Assembly (NCBI RefSeq): GCF_954871325.1
Contig: NC_088776.1
Coordinates: 60,784,954-60,848,953, forward strand
From: Gordionus sp. m RMFG-2023
Taxonomy: Eukaryota; Nematomorpha; Gordioida; Chordodea; Parachordodidae
Length of the DNA stretch: 64,000 bases
Direction of reading: 5' to 3'
Part shown: one piece after another, positions 25,010 to 36,379 of the stretch
Layout: every line of letters starts with the position of its first letter
How positions within the stretch are numbered: the stretch's first letter is position 1
Notes under the pieces: generated by a model
Told to the model about the DNA's origin: nothing
The model's database searches: none
The model's input: the letters and a program-made list of their open reading frames with translations, nothing else
Position numbers and translations under genes: made by a program

Positions 25010-25510
25010 GGTCGAAAAAAATGATCTAGATATTGGGTTAGGGGTGAAAAAAAGCAACCCTAACTTTAAGTCGTCTTTAAAAAGAAAGATCCATATTTTG
25101 GGTCGGATTGAATAAAACGACCCGATGTTTGAGTCTGAGTCAGAAAAACGACCCAAACTTTGAGTTGGAGTCGAAAAATACGACCCAAACTTCAAGTTTG
25201 AGTCGAAAAATACGACCCAAACTTCAAGTTTGAGTCGAAAAATATCACCCAAACTTCAAGTTTAAGTCGAAAAATCCGACCCAAATTTCAAGTTTGAGTC
25301 GAAAAATACGACCCAAATTTTGAGTCGGAGTCGTAAAAAACGACCCATATTTTGGGTCGAGGTCGTTTTTTCGGCTTGGACTTGGGTCGGAGTCGAAAAA
25401 AACGACCCATATTTTGGGTCGAAGTCGTTTTTTTCGGCTTGAACTCTGGTCGAAGTCGAAAAAAACCAAACATTGAGTCGGAGTCGAATAAAACGACCCG
25501 AGCTTTGGGT
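25010..25510 (-). repeat. CGACCC repeats, right arm
   Basis: Inverted counterpart of 21,990-22,530, nearly identical in the inner part and diverging toward the terminus. Confidence 0.85.
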
Positions 25511-25552
25511 AGGGGTCGCGACTCGCGGCGTTTTAACAACACTAGGAAAGAA

Positions 25553-26589
25553 CTTGCGAAAATAAATATTAAAAAAAGAGAGTTAAGAAAAATCTTGAGG
25601 ACATAAAATAGGAGAATAAAATTTCTACTATTAAAATTTTTTTTTCTTTCAAATGTATATCTTCATGATTATTAATTTTTATTTTATAATGATTTTTATT
25701 ACCTATTATCGCATATATATTTTAATTTACATTTATTTATCATAAAGCAGAAATAAATACCCTACTAATTTAATCTACTAAATAATGTCGAATACAAAAT
25801 AATGTCGAATTTAAAAATTTTCCTTGGCGTTATATTTATCAACCATTTTTATGTTTTACGCCAAATCAGTTGATACTTATTTTTTTTCAGCAAATCTAAT
25901 TTTTTTAATGAATTAATATCTATATATTTAATTAAAAATAATAATAAAACTTGTAAAATTTAAATAATTTAGGTGGTTTTTCCAGATATTTTATGAAGGC
26001 TTTAGGTATAAATTATGGATCTAGCTGGAAAGCGTCATATAGCTCCTTTATTCACCTCAAGTAAATTAATAATGATGGTACAGGGTAGATAGCAATCTCA
26101 TAAAAATATCAGGAAAAAAATATATCCCAATAATTTATAGTCATTGTTTTAATAAACTAATAACTTTCACTTCATTTTTGTTAAATTGTGGTTTATAGTC
26201 ATAAATTTTATACTATTTTTTAGAGAGGGTTGTTGGAAAGCTTGATTTTGACTAACATTATATTTAAGAAAACAAGCAAAGTTCTCCTAAAAAATCTTGT
26301 GTAAGAATATAGCCAACATTTGATAATTTTTACAGGGCATCGTGTGACATGTACTAATAGAATAATATATACATTTAAATTATATAAGATTCAATAATTT
26401 GTTTCGCATTGTTATTTCGGAAATATTATCATTAAATTTTCAAGCATAATTAATTATATAAACTTCAATTCTACACCATATATTATTGCCAGAGTCGGGA
26501 TCTGTAAACGACAATATTTTATCGTTATATAACATGCAGAAGTCATTTTAAAAAAATTTTTTAAATCGGCCCGTCTACGGTTTTATAAA
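25553..26589. other. Duplicated-block flank and AT-rich DNA
   Basis: The first about 70 bp continue the paralogous match to 59,590-59,690. From about 25,690 to 26,590 no match to copy 2 is visible, and no gene is supportable. Confidence 0.45.
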
Positions 26590-27545
26590 ACAAAATGTCA
26601 TGTTTTTAAAACTTGATTATTTGGGTTTACATATCTCTAATTTTTGAATTATCATTTCCTAATATTTTTATTTATTTTCACAAAAATCGAAAAAAAATTT
26701 TATTCGGTGTCTTATTTTTAGAAACGCATTTGTTGTTATGCACATATAAAAGAAAAAATTAATTAAATAAGCTGAATCTTTAAAGGATAGAATTAAATAA
26801 AATATAATTAGAAGAAACAATATTAAAATATTTCTAAAATATATTATTTAATATTGCGAGTCATCGTTTGGTTGGCAAACTTTTAGAAAATTGTAGCTGA
26901 ATATAGTTATGCCAAAATATATCTAAAACCCACATAAAATCTCCCACATTCATTTTTTTAAAGTTTTATCAAAAAATTTCACAACATAAAAAGCTTATAT
27001 TTCTTTCTATTGGATTCCCCAATTCTTAAATTTGTTATATTATATCTGATACCTGATAAAAGGATGGGGATTTTATAAAATAAGCAGCCATACCAATTTA
27101 ATTAATTTGTCTTAATTTTCAGCCCTACCCGCGGATAATTTACCTAGTATATTAAATTTAATAAAATTTTTTGCCTTTTAAATTTAGTAAATATTTTTCT
27201 TAAAATTTTATTTAAAATAATAATCGATTTTCTAAAAAATATTTAGCTCAGCTAGCTAGTAAGTACTAAATAGATATTAATAATTTTTAGTAAAAAGCTA
27301 ATGTACTAAAGACATGTTTGTTTTTATTTTTGAAAAAGATATTCATACTGAAGAGAAGTTCATGTTTTGATTTTTGTAAAGGGTACGTACTAAAGAGATA
27401 TTAATGTTCAACAAACAATTTTTTCTGATTTAATAAAATATGAAATTTTTTAAAATATAATATTCTTAGAAAATAATTTCATAAATCTATAATAATAATT
27501 ACCAAAAATAAAATATAAAGTTAGATAAAAATTTTGATATTAGCT
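26590..27545 (+). repeat. Subunit of the duplicated block, extra tandem copy
   Basis: This stretch resembles 28,250-29,010 and 61,000-61,640: ctaatttttgaa, then agcagccata, gctagctagt, atgtactaaag, gttcatgttttgattttt and aaaataatttcataa occur in the same order. It is the more diverged of the three. A 381-bp island separates it from the second subcopy. Confidence 0.65.
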
Positions 27546-27920
27546 CATTATTGCTTTGGAACTGGTCAAGTTTCACGATGAGAAAGCCTAGACCCTTTAT
27601 CGGTGAAATAAGAGAAGAGTAGAGAATGATTCTCGGGTTGGCTCTGCGAAGGTAACAGAGTTACCAACTAAAGACTAATCCCAGACCTTCTGTAGTGCCG
27701 ATGGGGGTAGATCGATGAGTGAGACTTCCATAGATCAATTGTCTGCAGAAGCAAGGGATTGCTCGCATAACAGGAGAGAGGGTATAAACGCAATAACGGA
27801 AAATAGGGAGGGCGACCTTATGCCAATGCCACCAGATTTGGTTATTAAGGTAACCTGTAATGAAGAGAGTCCTCCAAATTCAAGATTGAGTATATCCTGC
27901 GTTTAATCTCACGCGCAGCG
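27540..27920 (+). repeat. Non-AT-rich island, unidentified dispersed repeat copy 2
   Basis: Abruptly GC-richer than its surroundings and absent from the paralogous block. An open frame from 27,715 to 27,906 encodes SIDQLSAEARDCSHNRREG, then NAITENREGDLMPMPPDLVI and SPPNSRLSISCV. Part of this matches the minus strand at about 205-345. The repetition and sharp edges suggest a mobile insert, possibly a LINE 5' region or a SINE. No family is recognised and no internal promoter box is convincing. Confidence 0.5.
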
Positions 27921-28249
27921 AGGTTGGTATCATATTGAAAGATTTGCCACAAAATAGTATTATTATTTTATATTTTCAATTCTACCCATTATCAATTAAA
28001 TGATATCTTAAAGAAGAATAGAAGCATAGCTGTTAAAATCCATCCCTGAAAATAGATATAATAGTTTAGCCATTCTTTATAAATAGGGATTTCCAACTTA
28101 TTAAAATCCTTAAAAAAACAAATTAAATTTCACATTACAAAATTTATAATATGCTTCTTAATTATATTTTTACCCTATATTTTTTTTGTGAATACTTAGT
28201 AAAGAATATTTTTTTGCATTAATCTATATTTATAACATTACATAGGTTC

Positions 28250-29010
28250 TTAAAGCTTTTGATATGGGTTAACATGTATCTAATTTTTGAATATTTCTTT
28301 TCATAAAAATCAAAGATAAATGTGTTCAGAGTCTTAAATATTTTTAGGAATTTTATATAATTAGCAGCCATATTAATTTTGATTAAATTTTTAAATGATT
28401 AAACAATCATTATCATTGAAACATTTTTTAAAAAAATATTTTCCTTTTTAAACACAGCAAGAGACCGGTTAGATGGATTTAGAAGCAAAGCCCCGAAAAA
28501 AAATTTTCTTACGAAAATATGCAACAAGTGAATAATTCTTATCTGTTAATCCTACCCTATGAAAAACTTTTTATATTAAATAAAAAAAATTTTTTAGCCT
28601 TTTGTAATATTGTAATATTTTTCAAAATTTTTTCCAAAAAAATAATTCGATTTTGTAAAAAATAGTTAGTTAAGCTAGCTAGTTGGTAAATGTACTAAAG
28701 ATATGTAAATGTTTTGATTTTTGAAAAAGATAATATACGAAGAGAAGTTCATGTTTTGATTTTTGTAAAGAGTAAACGTACTAAAAATATGTAAATGGTT
28801 TTATTTTTGAAAAAGATAAACACACTGAAGAGAGGTTCATGTTTTTATTTTTGTATAAGGTAAACGTACTAAAGAGATATTAATGGTTTATTCAAAGAAT
28901 ATTTTTATTTTGATTATAAAATATAAAAAAAAATTTTTAATATATAATATTCTTAGAAAATAATTTCATAAGCCTAATAACAATTAACAAAAAAAATTAT
29001 ATAAAAATTT
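28250..29010 (+). repeat. Subunit of the duplicated block, copy aligned to 61,000-61,640
   Basis: Closer to copy 2 than to the 26.6-kb subcopy. It contains two internal units of about 95-110 bp (GTACTAAAGATATGTAAATG ... TTCATGTTTTGATTTTTGTA) at 28,690-28,870. Confidence 0.65.
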
Positions 29011-29936
29011 TGATATTATTGTAAATGTAATATTTATAAAAAATTTGCAAAATAAAACTTTAATATAAAAAAATAATCAAAAAATCAAAAATGAAAAGAA
29101 AAGAATGGGGGAGAAAATTAAAGATTAAAACTGTGTAAAAGATATCGGAAAATAAATCGAAGAATTAATTTTAATATTTTTAATTTTGTATGCATAAGTA
29201 TAACCAATGTGTCAGAAGGATTAAGCATAGTAGGAAGGGAGTGTGTTGGAAAGCAAAATGGAAAGTTTATGCATATTTTTTCTATAAGTTATTTTTTGGT
29301 ACAGCTTAAAACAAAGATAATAATTAAAAATCGACCCAGCCCGGACTAAGAATACTTATAAATTTCGAATTAGTTCGAATTGAAACTTGCCCATTTTAGA
29401 TGACTTTCTAACATTTAGGCATAACTCAGTACCCTTTGTCATATTTAGCATTTTTAAAAATTATTATGAAGGAAGACAGATCTAAGCCTTTCTATATTTT
29501 ACAGTGTAAAGATAAATATTATTTTATATTATTATGATCTCCATAATTAAAAATTATTTATGTTACCATGATTTGTTTCGCTGTTTGTATATAATATAGT
29601 ATATTTTCTATAAATACATATAATTTAATTTAAAAAATCATGATAATAGAATTTAACTTAAGATTTTGAAACTAATAATTATATATTTTGAAAGGGTAAA
29701 TAGTTTAAAATGCAAACAGATTATCTTTTTCAAAATAACTAAAAATATGGCTCATTAAATGGATTAGACATATAAGTATAAATAATGTTATTATACTGAG
29801 AGATGATGACATATAGTTGATAACATTATAGAAGGTGTTTCATTTGAATAAGATTTATAAATATGTAGCCAGCTTCTAAATAACCCGTAGGGGGTAAGAT
29901 CAGTTTGCTTCTAATTTTTTAATAGGTGATAGGGGT

Positions 29937-29960
29937 TAGAGATCTGCAAAGTTAGGCCCG
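29937..29960 (+). mobile_element. Orphan hAT terminus (TAGAGATCTGCA family)
   Basis: TAGAGATCTGCAAAGTTAGG is identical to the left end of the MITE at 729. It sits exactly where homology to the paralogous block ends and is followed at once by Ty3/Gypsy sequence, so the MITE is truncated or was itself invaded. Confidence 0.6.
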
Positions 29961-30260
29961 ACTCGTCTTAACTCTCGAAATCGGGAGGGAATGACCCCTA
30001 CAGAATTATTTCTCGGTCGGAGGACTAGGTTGCCATTAGATTTTTTAAAAGTAAAGGACAAGGGAAATGTAATTCGGGAAGACCCGAAGATTAAATTCGG
30101 TGTCGGGGAAAAGGTATGGACCCGCTTGTTTGATGGGAGGGGCAGAAAATGGGCCAAGGGCATTGTCGGTGAAAATAAAGGCCCAAAGTTGAGTTTGGTC
30201 AAGTTGGAAATGGGCGGCACGGTGATGCGCCACAACAATCATGTCCGACACAGAGGGTAG
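29961..30260 (+). pseudogene. Ty3/Gypsy LTR retrotransposon fossil, end of the integrase region
   Basis: An open stretch resembles the C-terminal part of a Ty3/Gypsy integrase: a TPTELFLGRR motif (the usual T-P-x-E-L-x-x-G-R block) followed by the K-F-x-V-G-E-K-V-W chromatin-binding-type domain. Only this end of the pol polyprotein is present in the window; gag, protease and reverse transcriptase are not. It is a broken fragment. The stretch has kept its frame and is GC-richer than its surroundings, so it may be relatively young. Confidence 0.75.
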
Positions 30261-30269
30261 TTTGGAGGG

Positions 30270-31422
30270 AATGTAAACTAGAATTTAGCAACCCGAAGGT
30301 TTAGGCTCATCTAGGAGCAGGTAAAATATATTTATGTGGAAAGGGGAAATTGAATAGATAGTTATGTGGGTATATTATACTTATAAAATGAGAACTTAGA
30401 AGGATGTTTTTTTTATTTTCTATCAGAGTGTAATATGGATAATTATTTACATGATAATATTACAATAAAGTAGTTTTAATATTACGGCTGTCAGGGATAA
30501 ATAAAATGCATAATAAAAGTTGAATTTGCGGTGGTTGGCTTATGGTAAAGGATAAAAACATTTTTATTGTATGTTTTTATGCTATGGGGAATTAAAGTTA
30601 TAGAAAACATTCTTATTTTTGGTTTATGTTTTATTGCTGGTATTATAGAATGAAAAGTATTACGGCTGTCGGGAATAAATAAAAGTTGGAGGAAAAGTTT
30701 GAATTGCGGTGGAAAGCTTTTTGTAAAAGGGAGATAAAAATATTTTTCTTGTATTGAATATTCAGTATTCCATTGATGTTATGAGAATTCATATTAGCCA
30801 AGTAATATCCTAGCAAGTTATATAATGATGTCCATATAGCATACCCTTGTAGGACCATGAATATTCATTATTACAGGGATGTTTTTAATAAGCAAGAGGT
30901 CTAAAAAAATTTTCCGTATTTGCGTAACATCATCTATTTTATTTAGTAAATATGATATATATTTTTTTTTAATTTGTAGGCATGCCATTAGCCTATAAAG
31001 GGGTGGCATGTCGTATTTTTATATACGAATTTATAGTAATTTTGCATAATGCCAATCAACCAAAATAAATAAGGTTGATTGGATTATAATTAATATTAAA
31101 GAACTCGTGATATAAAAATGTTTTTTTGGTGTTCGAATAAATTGTAGATTTTATTATTTTTCTTATAAAATTTATTATTAAAAATTATGATTTATTCAGA
31201 ATATATTTATTATTGTAAAATTATTAGTTTTGTTTGAAGACATTTTGTATTAATAAAATATTATAATAAAAGTAGTGTGTTGTTACAAAATAACTATTCT
31301 GAAATTCTTAGAAGGGATTCTATTTGAGTTAGTCGTCCTTAAATTGTGATTTGAGTGTAGAAAATTTCAAGTAAGGGTATATATTTTTCTTAGCTTTTTA
31401 AATTGGTGCCAGCTGACCAGGA
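30270..31422 (+). other. Possible LTR and primer-binding site of the Ty3/Gypsy fossil
   Basis: A purine tract (GGAGGGAA) and a TG start follow the integrase end at about 30,270, as a 3' LTR would. At about 31,404 TTGGTGCCAGCTGACCAGG looks like a primer-binding site plus leader. Integrase end, LTR, then primer-binding site in that order would fit a tandem or recombined arrangement. The LTR limits are not proven because no second LTR is in the window. Confidence 0.35.
30480..30740 (+). repeat. Internal direct repeat within the LTR-like region
   Basis: ATTACGGCTGTC...GAATAAATAAAA...AATTGCGGTGG...TAAAAACATTTTT... occurs at about 30,481-30,575 and, with changes, at about 30,659-30,760. Confidence 0.7.
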
Positions 31423-32049
31423 TCGGAAGATTTGGAGTGATTCGGTTTTAAAGGTAAAACAAAATTTTTGTGATATATATATTATATGATAAATTTTGAC
31501 AACGCATAAGTACTAACCACTATACAGGGGGTGTGAGATTAAGAGGTGAGTTTAAGGGATTCTAGAATTTTGTTTTAAATGTTTAGATTGTAAAGCACAG
31601 GATTGAAAGTATGTAATGAGTATTAGGCCGGAATATGAAAATAAGATCCGGAAAAGACAATAATATTGGTTATATTATATGTCTAGATGTATATGGTACA
31701 TCCTCTTTTGACAGTAGGTATGGTCTTATTATTTGGTAGGCCTTAAGACTAATTGAAAGGTGTAATAGGTATTCCGTCATAGGAAGATTATACCTTAAGA
31801 TATGCAGGACAGAAAGGATTGCTAAATATTTAAATATTGGGGATTTATGGAAATATATATAGAAGTGGATTTTGGTAATAAAGTATTTGTTATACAATTA
31901 TGCATTGTGGGTTTTTAAAGGAATGGACATTAATTTATTATTAATTAATGTTACTGTATTGTATATGTAATCCAGTTTCAATTAAGGTTGATATATTATT
32001 TTAACCATTTTTAGGAAATATTGTGTTATGTGAATTACACATATGTTAT
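31423..32049. other. AT-rich DNA after the LTR-like region
   Basis: No recognisable coding sequence. It could be the leader of a tandem LTR element, which I cannot support further. Confidence 0.35.
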
Positions 32050-32390
32050 ATTTAATTATATTTGATTTAAGGTATGAATTTGATATATATAAATTTGGCA
32101 TGGATTTATATAATATATGGGCAAAATATGAATTTGGTATATATAAATTTGTATGGATTTATATGATATATGGGCAAAATATATATATATAAGTTTGGTA
32201 TAAATTTATATGATATATTGGTATAAATTTATATGATATATTGGTATAAATTTATATGATATATTGGTATAAATTTATATGATATATTGGTATAAGTTTG
32301 ATATATATATAAATTTAGTATGAATATGATATATTGGTATAATGATATTGTTGATATATATATATAAATGTGACATGGATTTATATGAGA
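32050..32390. repeat. AT minisatellite, 23-bp units
   Basis: Units of the form GGTATAAATTTATATGATA repeat; four near-identical 23-bp copies lie at about 32,195-32,290, with longer diverged units (AATTTGGCATGGATTTATAT, ATATGGGCAAAATAT) before and after. Confidence 0.8.
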
Positions 32391-34722
32391 TATTAATAGA
32401 AATTATGGTACTTAATATATATTTTTTAAGAATTATGTAATCTTTTATATTTAATATATTTTGTTTAAAAATTATAAAATTTTATAAAAATTTTATTTGC
32501 ATGTATTATACTAAAAGGAAAATATTTTCATAGATAAGGTCAGCCGTGTGTTGATGGGTAGGCCTTAAGATGGAATAATTGTTTAGTTTAAATACTTGAG
32601 AAAGTTTTTTTTAAAAAAATTTTTTTTTTGTAAATTTATTTTGTGTATTACATTTTTGTTTATATTTGCAATAATTTTATAGCACATCTCATTTTACTAT
32701 TTATATTATGAATTTTTTTTAAAAAAAGAGAAAAAAGAGAAAAAAGACTCAAATTATTTTATATTGTGAATGTATATTAAAAATTCTTTACTACAATATA
32801 GCCCATTGTATTCACAATTTTTGTTACTTTACATTCTACTCTGTGAATCTGTGCTAATTGTAATGGCAGAGTGTAGAAATGGTATATTTTTCTTAGGATA
32901 CTGAGTAATTCCTAGATGTAAAATATTGTATTTTCTACGTATTATATATTTTTCCTCCCTATAAAGTATTAAATTTATTTTTAAACATGTTCCTTGTAAT
33001 TTTATTTAAAATCTTTGTTCTGCAAATTTTCGCAATTATTTTTAATACTTAAAAATAGATTTTTATATCTATTTTATTAGATATTTATAAAAAATGTAGT
33101 TTTTTTTTTGCATGACAGAAGGAAAATTACATATGTTGAAATTGCCTTTCACACATAGACCATTTGTTACAGTATTATATGTAAGATCATTATATCCTAA
33201 TTCTCATTAATCAGACGCTGAATAATGTATATTATAACTTCTATTTCTCAAATGTCTCAAAATGTATGAATTATTATGTTTTGCTGATATTACATTGTCA
33301 ATATTAATGTTCCATAGATTATAAATACGGACACCACGATATAAATGTCATTATTGATAATATGTTTTACAGCGATTATATATTGATATTATACTATAAA
33401 TCATCATAAAAGGAGACGATTCGATAATTTACCAGAACGTTTTCAAGGCATACCGAAAGTTGATATAATTGGGTGATTCGATACAATGCCGTCAGAGAGA
33501 GAGGGACGCTGGGCTGGTGAAGGGTGGACGTGTTGTAGCAGTTAGAAAAAAGAAGAAATAAATTTAATATAATACACTAAATGTCAGTCATTTTTATGAC
33601 ATAAACAATTAATTTTCGTTTGGGGAAAAGGGAGAAGTACAGATCACGTGATGCCAGCAGGGGAAGAAAAAGAATGGAGGAGATTATGAAGATTTCAGTT
33701 ATAGGTTATGTGTGTACCTATTAATAGTACTGTTTATATTATCGTTTATGATACTGTTTAGATTCTGTTTTTTATGAATAAATGTGTAGTTTGGACTTTT
33801 AAACTTTAACATAGGGAAGCCGAGGAAAAAGGAGATGGAGGCGCAGTCTTCAAATTTTTTTAATCTACCATATAATTTGTAACTAGTAACCCGTTCCCCA
33901 TCATGTATAAGTAAAAAAAAAAACATATTAAATAGCAAGACCTAATCAATTTAAAATTATGTAGATTAATTATTAAAGTGGTGTTGGGTGGTGGGGGGGG
34001 GGCACTAACGATAAACAATTCTATATTTAAAGAAATCAGTTTTAAAATAGATTTGAAAAATTTATATATTCAATTATTTTTAAAAAAATCAAGTAAAAAA
34101 TGAAAGAAATATGTATTATATTTATTATACTTCATCTATTGTGGATTATAATCTAATTCAAAATATTTTATTTTTTAAACAATTATAATTCTTTTATTTT
34201 TAAAAATTTAAGTTATAGAAATTGATGGAATATGTATGTATTTTACTATATAACATATTTGCATTCTAAATGATGTATTTGTAATTCCCTATTTACTTAA
34301 TTAATTTAGATAAATTAATCAGGGAGAACGGTATTATTTTTATATTTATAATCTATTTGAATTATCTTACATGATACGTTTTATCATGGAGATCTTTAGC
34401 TAATATTTTCTAAAAATAAGTTTTGTAACAATGTAAGATTTAGTCATTTTGAAGATTGGGGGTAGGTCTCAATTTTTTCAAAAATAAGCAAAAAAGAAAT
34501 AGATATAATGGTATAGTGGTTAAAAAATATTGTTTTTTTACAAAAATTTATTAACTATTAGGGAAGAGTATATCTTATCATACAAATTTGAAAAATCTTG
34601 TTTTTTTTCAAAGAGTAATTTATTTAATCAAAGGTGGAGTTGATGAGAAATTTATTGGGATGGATATTATCCTATACCCAACTCTTGGATTACAGACTGG
34701 ATATATAAAAAATATTAAAATA
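32391..34722. other. AT-rich intergenic DNA with an unexplained patch
   Basis: No supportable gene. A less AT-rich patch at 33,410-33,700 includes a GAGAGAGAGGGACGCTGGGC stretch and is not recognised. A G-run lies near 33,995. Confidence 0.45.
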
Positions 34723-35079
34723 TTTTACCGGCTGTATCACCGGAGTGGCCGGCCTAATGGGGTAGATGTATGTTTGGAAACAGAAGGACGCAGAGGACGC
34801 AGGTTTAATCCAGGTAAGGAGCATAAAAACTTTCAATTTTCTCTTTGATGACTCATGTGTAAAGACATATGGTAAGATGAATTTCGGAGCTTAGAGATGA
34901 CACCCCGGTTACCGACAGACCTGGACAGCCGGGTGCTAAGAATACTTGTCCAATAAACAAAATGAAGGAAACAAATAAAAATATGAATATGAAAGCTAGG
35001 GCGTTCCCTCCAAGCGATGCGCAGGATGCCTCCATCCTGCGAAAAGTAAAATAAAGTTAAAAGCAAAAAAGCAAGGTTA

Positions 35080-35690
35080 GCAAGTTTGAATATTGGGACA
35101 CTTAAAGGTAAAACGAGAGAATTGGCATCAAGAACAAGAAAAAAGTTGATATAGCGTTCATACAAGAGACGAAATGGAAAGGTTAGAAGACTTTAATGAT
35201 TGGAGATGGGTATAAATTGTACTATAATGGAATTGTTAGCAATAGGAAAGGTGTCGGCATCATCCTCAGTCAAGATCTAACCTCCTCAGTAGTAGAAGTC
35301 AACAGGATCTCTGATAGACTAATGAAGATAAAGCTCTGCATTGGTCAATCAATACTACACATTCTTTCAGTATATGCTCCTCAAGCGGGTTGCAAGGAAG
35401 AAGAGAAAGATGACTTTAAGCTATCCTTGATGAAGCTGTAATGGAAATCCCTAAGGATGACCTTGTCATAATAGGTGGTGACTTAAATGCGCATGTGGGA
35501 AAAACAAGAGATAGCTACAAAAAGCATCATGGTGGTTTAGGATACAGAGAAAGAAATGATGAAGGAGAGCATGTACTGAAATTTGCGCAAGCCTTGGACC
35601 TTGCCTTAACTAACATCTACTATAGGAAAAAAGAAGTCATTTTACATATGAAAGTAGTACAAGGAAAACACAGATAGATTACATGCTAAT
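35080..35690 (+). pseudogene. RTE endonuclease domain (broken)
   Basis: Segments read NIGTLKGKTRELASRT, FIQETKWKG (catalytic glutamate of the apurinic-type endonuclease), YKLYYNGIVSNRKGVGIIL, SILHILSVYAPQAG, VIIGGDLNAHVG (the GDxN catalytic block) and YRERNDEGEHVLKFA. The key residues E and D-x-N are present. Several frame changes lie between the segments, and the HWK-type end is decayed to QHKLL. The domain would nick target DNA in an intact element. Confidence 0.85.
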
Positions 35691-36379
35691 CTCTCGCAGA
35701 ATATTAAAAGATGTAATAGACTGCAAAGTCATCACAGGAAAAGATATCGCGGCGCAACACAAACTACTAGTCATGAATTTACACATCTCAAATAAATCCA
35801 CTCAAAACAAGATAAAACTGGAACCATGCATCAAATGGGATAAATTAAAAACAATGACAAAAATAATAGATTCCTCACAAGTCAGTAAAATGTTGACAGA
35901 CCTTTCATCCAGATTAATAGAAAGCCAAATTAACACTAGGCTTGACAAGGGGAGGTAACAAATCATACAAAGAACTATGGTGGTGGAATGAAGAGGTACA
36001 AATCACTATACAGGAGAAAAAAGCCCTTTATAAAATATGGTATAAATCCAAAAACCCAGATGACAAGACAAGATACAAAAAATCCAAGAGAATAGCTACA
36101 AAGGCGGTGGCTAGGACCAAATCTATGGCTACGATGACATGTATGAAGAACTACATACCAAAGAAGGGCAAAATAAAATACAGATTAGCCAAACAATGAG
36201 AACAGAATTCTAGAATATAAACGGAGCTGCGAAAGTAATCAAAAACAAAGATGGGAAATTGATAATAAAAGAAAAAGAAATAATGAATAGATGGAAAGAA
36301 TATTTTTAGAAGCTTCTCAACTTTAATCCCCGAATACTACATCTAGATGAACACTCCCTATATCAAAACCGCCTCAAGC

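Larger units (their letters stand above)
21952..25544 (+). mobile_element. 3.6-kb palindromic (foldback) hAT-type element
   Basis: An exact 8-bp duplication, GGAAAGAA, flanks the element at 21,944-21,951 and 25,545-25,552. Its ends are TAGTGTTGTTAA and TTAACAACACTA, perfect inverted repeats identical to the 216-bp MITE at 63,080. Behind each end lie GGGTCG/CGACCC-type repeats, then 119-bp tandem repeats. Left arm and right arm are inverted copies meeting at about 23,853. The paralogous block near 59,580 shows the unoccupied site (TTAAGGAAGAAAAAA...). It has no transposase; all open frames in it are repeat shadows. It would need a hAT transposase in trans. Confidence 0.85.
19890..29936 (+). 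repeat. Segmental duplication, copy 1 (partner 57,745-62,590)
   Basis: Diverged but collinear direct-orientation match. Anchors include gttaatcatttttcttttctta (19,980 / 57,832), ttaccttctttaac or ttaccttctttagc (20,168 / 58,034), the first exon (20,920 / 58,430), caattgagtggg or caattgagtgga (21,671 / 59,243), ctacccattatcaatt (27,983 / 60,662), agcagccata (28,362 / 61,098) and gtagccag (29,867 / 62,529). Copy 1 is longer because it holds the 3.6-kb palindromic hAT element, an extra tandem subcopy and an unrelated island. Homology stops at a hAT/Gypsy insertion at 29,937. Confidence 0.8.

Noticed and set aside
21852-25606. Several open frames of 70-120 codons with repeated RPKIWVVF or SFYDSD-like peptides
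   Set aside because: They lie in the GGGTCG/CGACCC repeats of the palindromic hAT element, occur on both strands and in several frames, and are by-products of repeat units free of stops.
33960-34010. G-run and TGGTGTTGGGTGG as a possible G-quadruplex or telomere-like repeat
   Set aside because: A single short run without a repeated unit.
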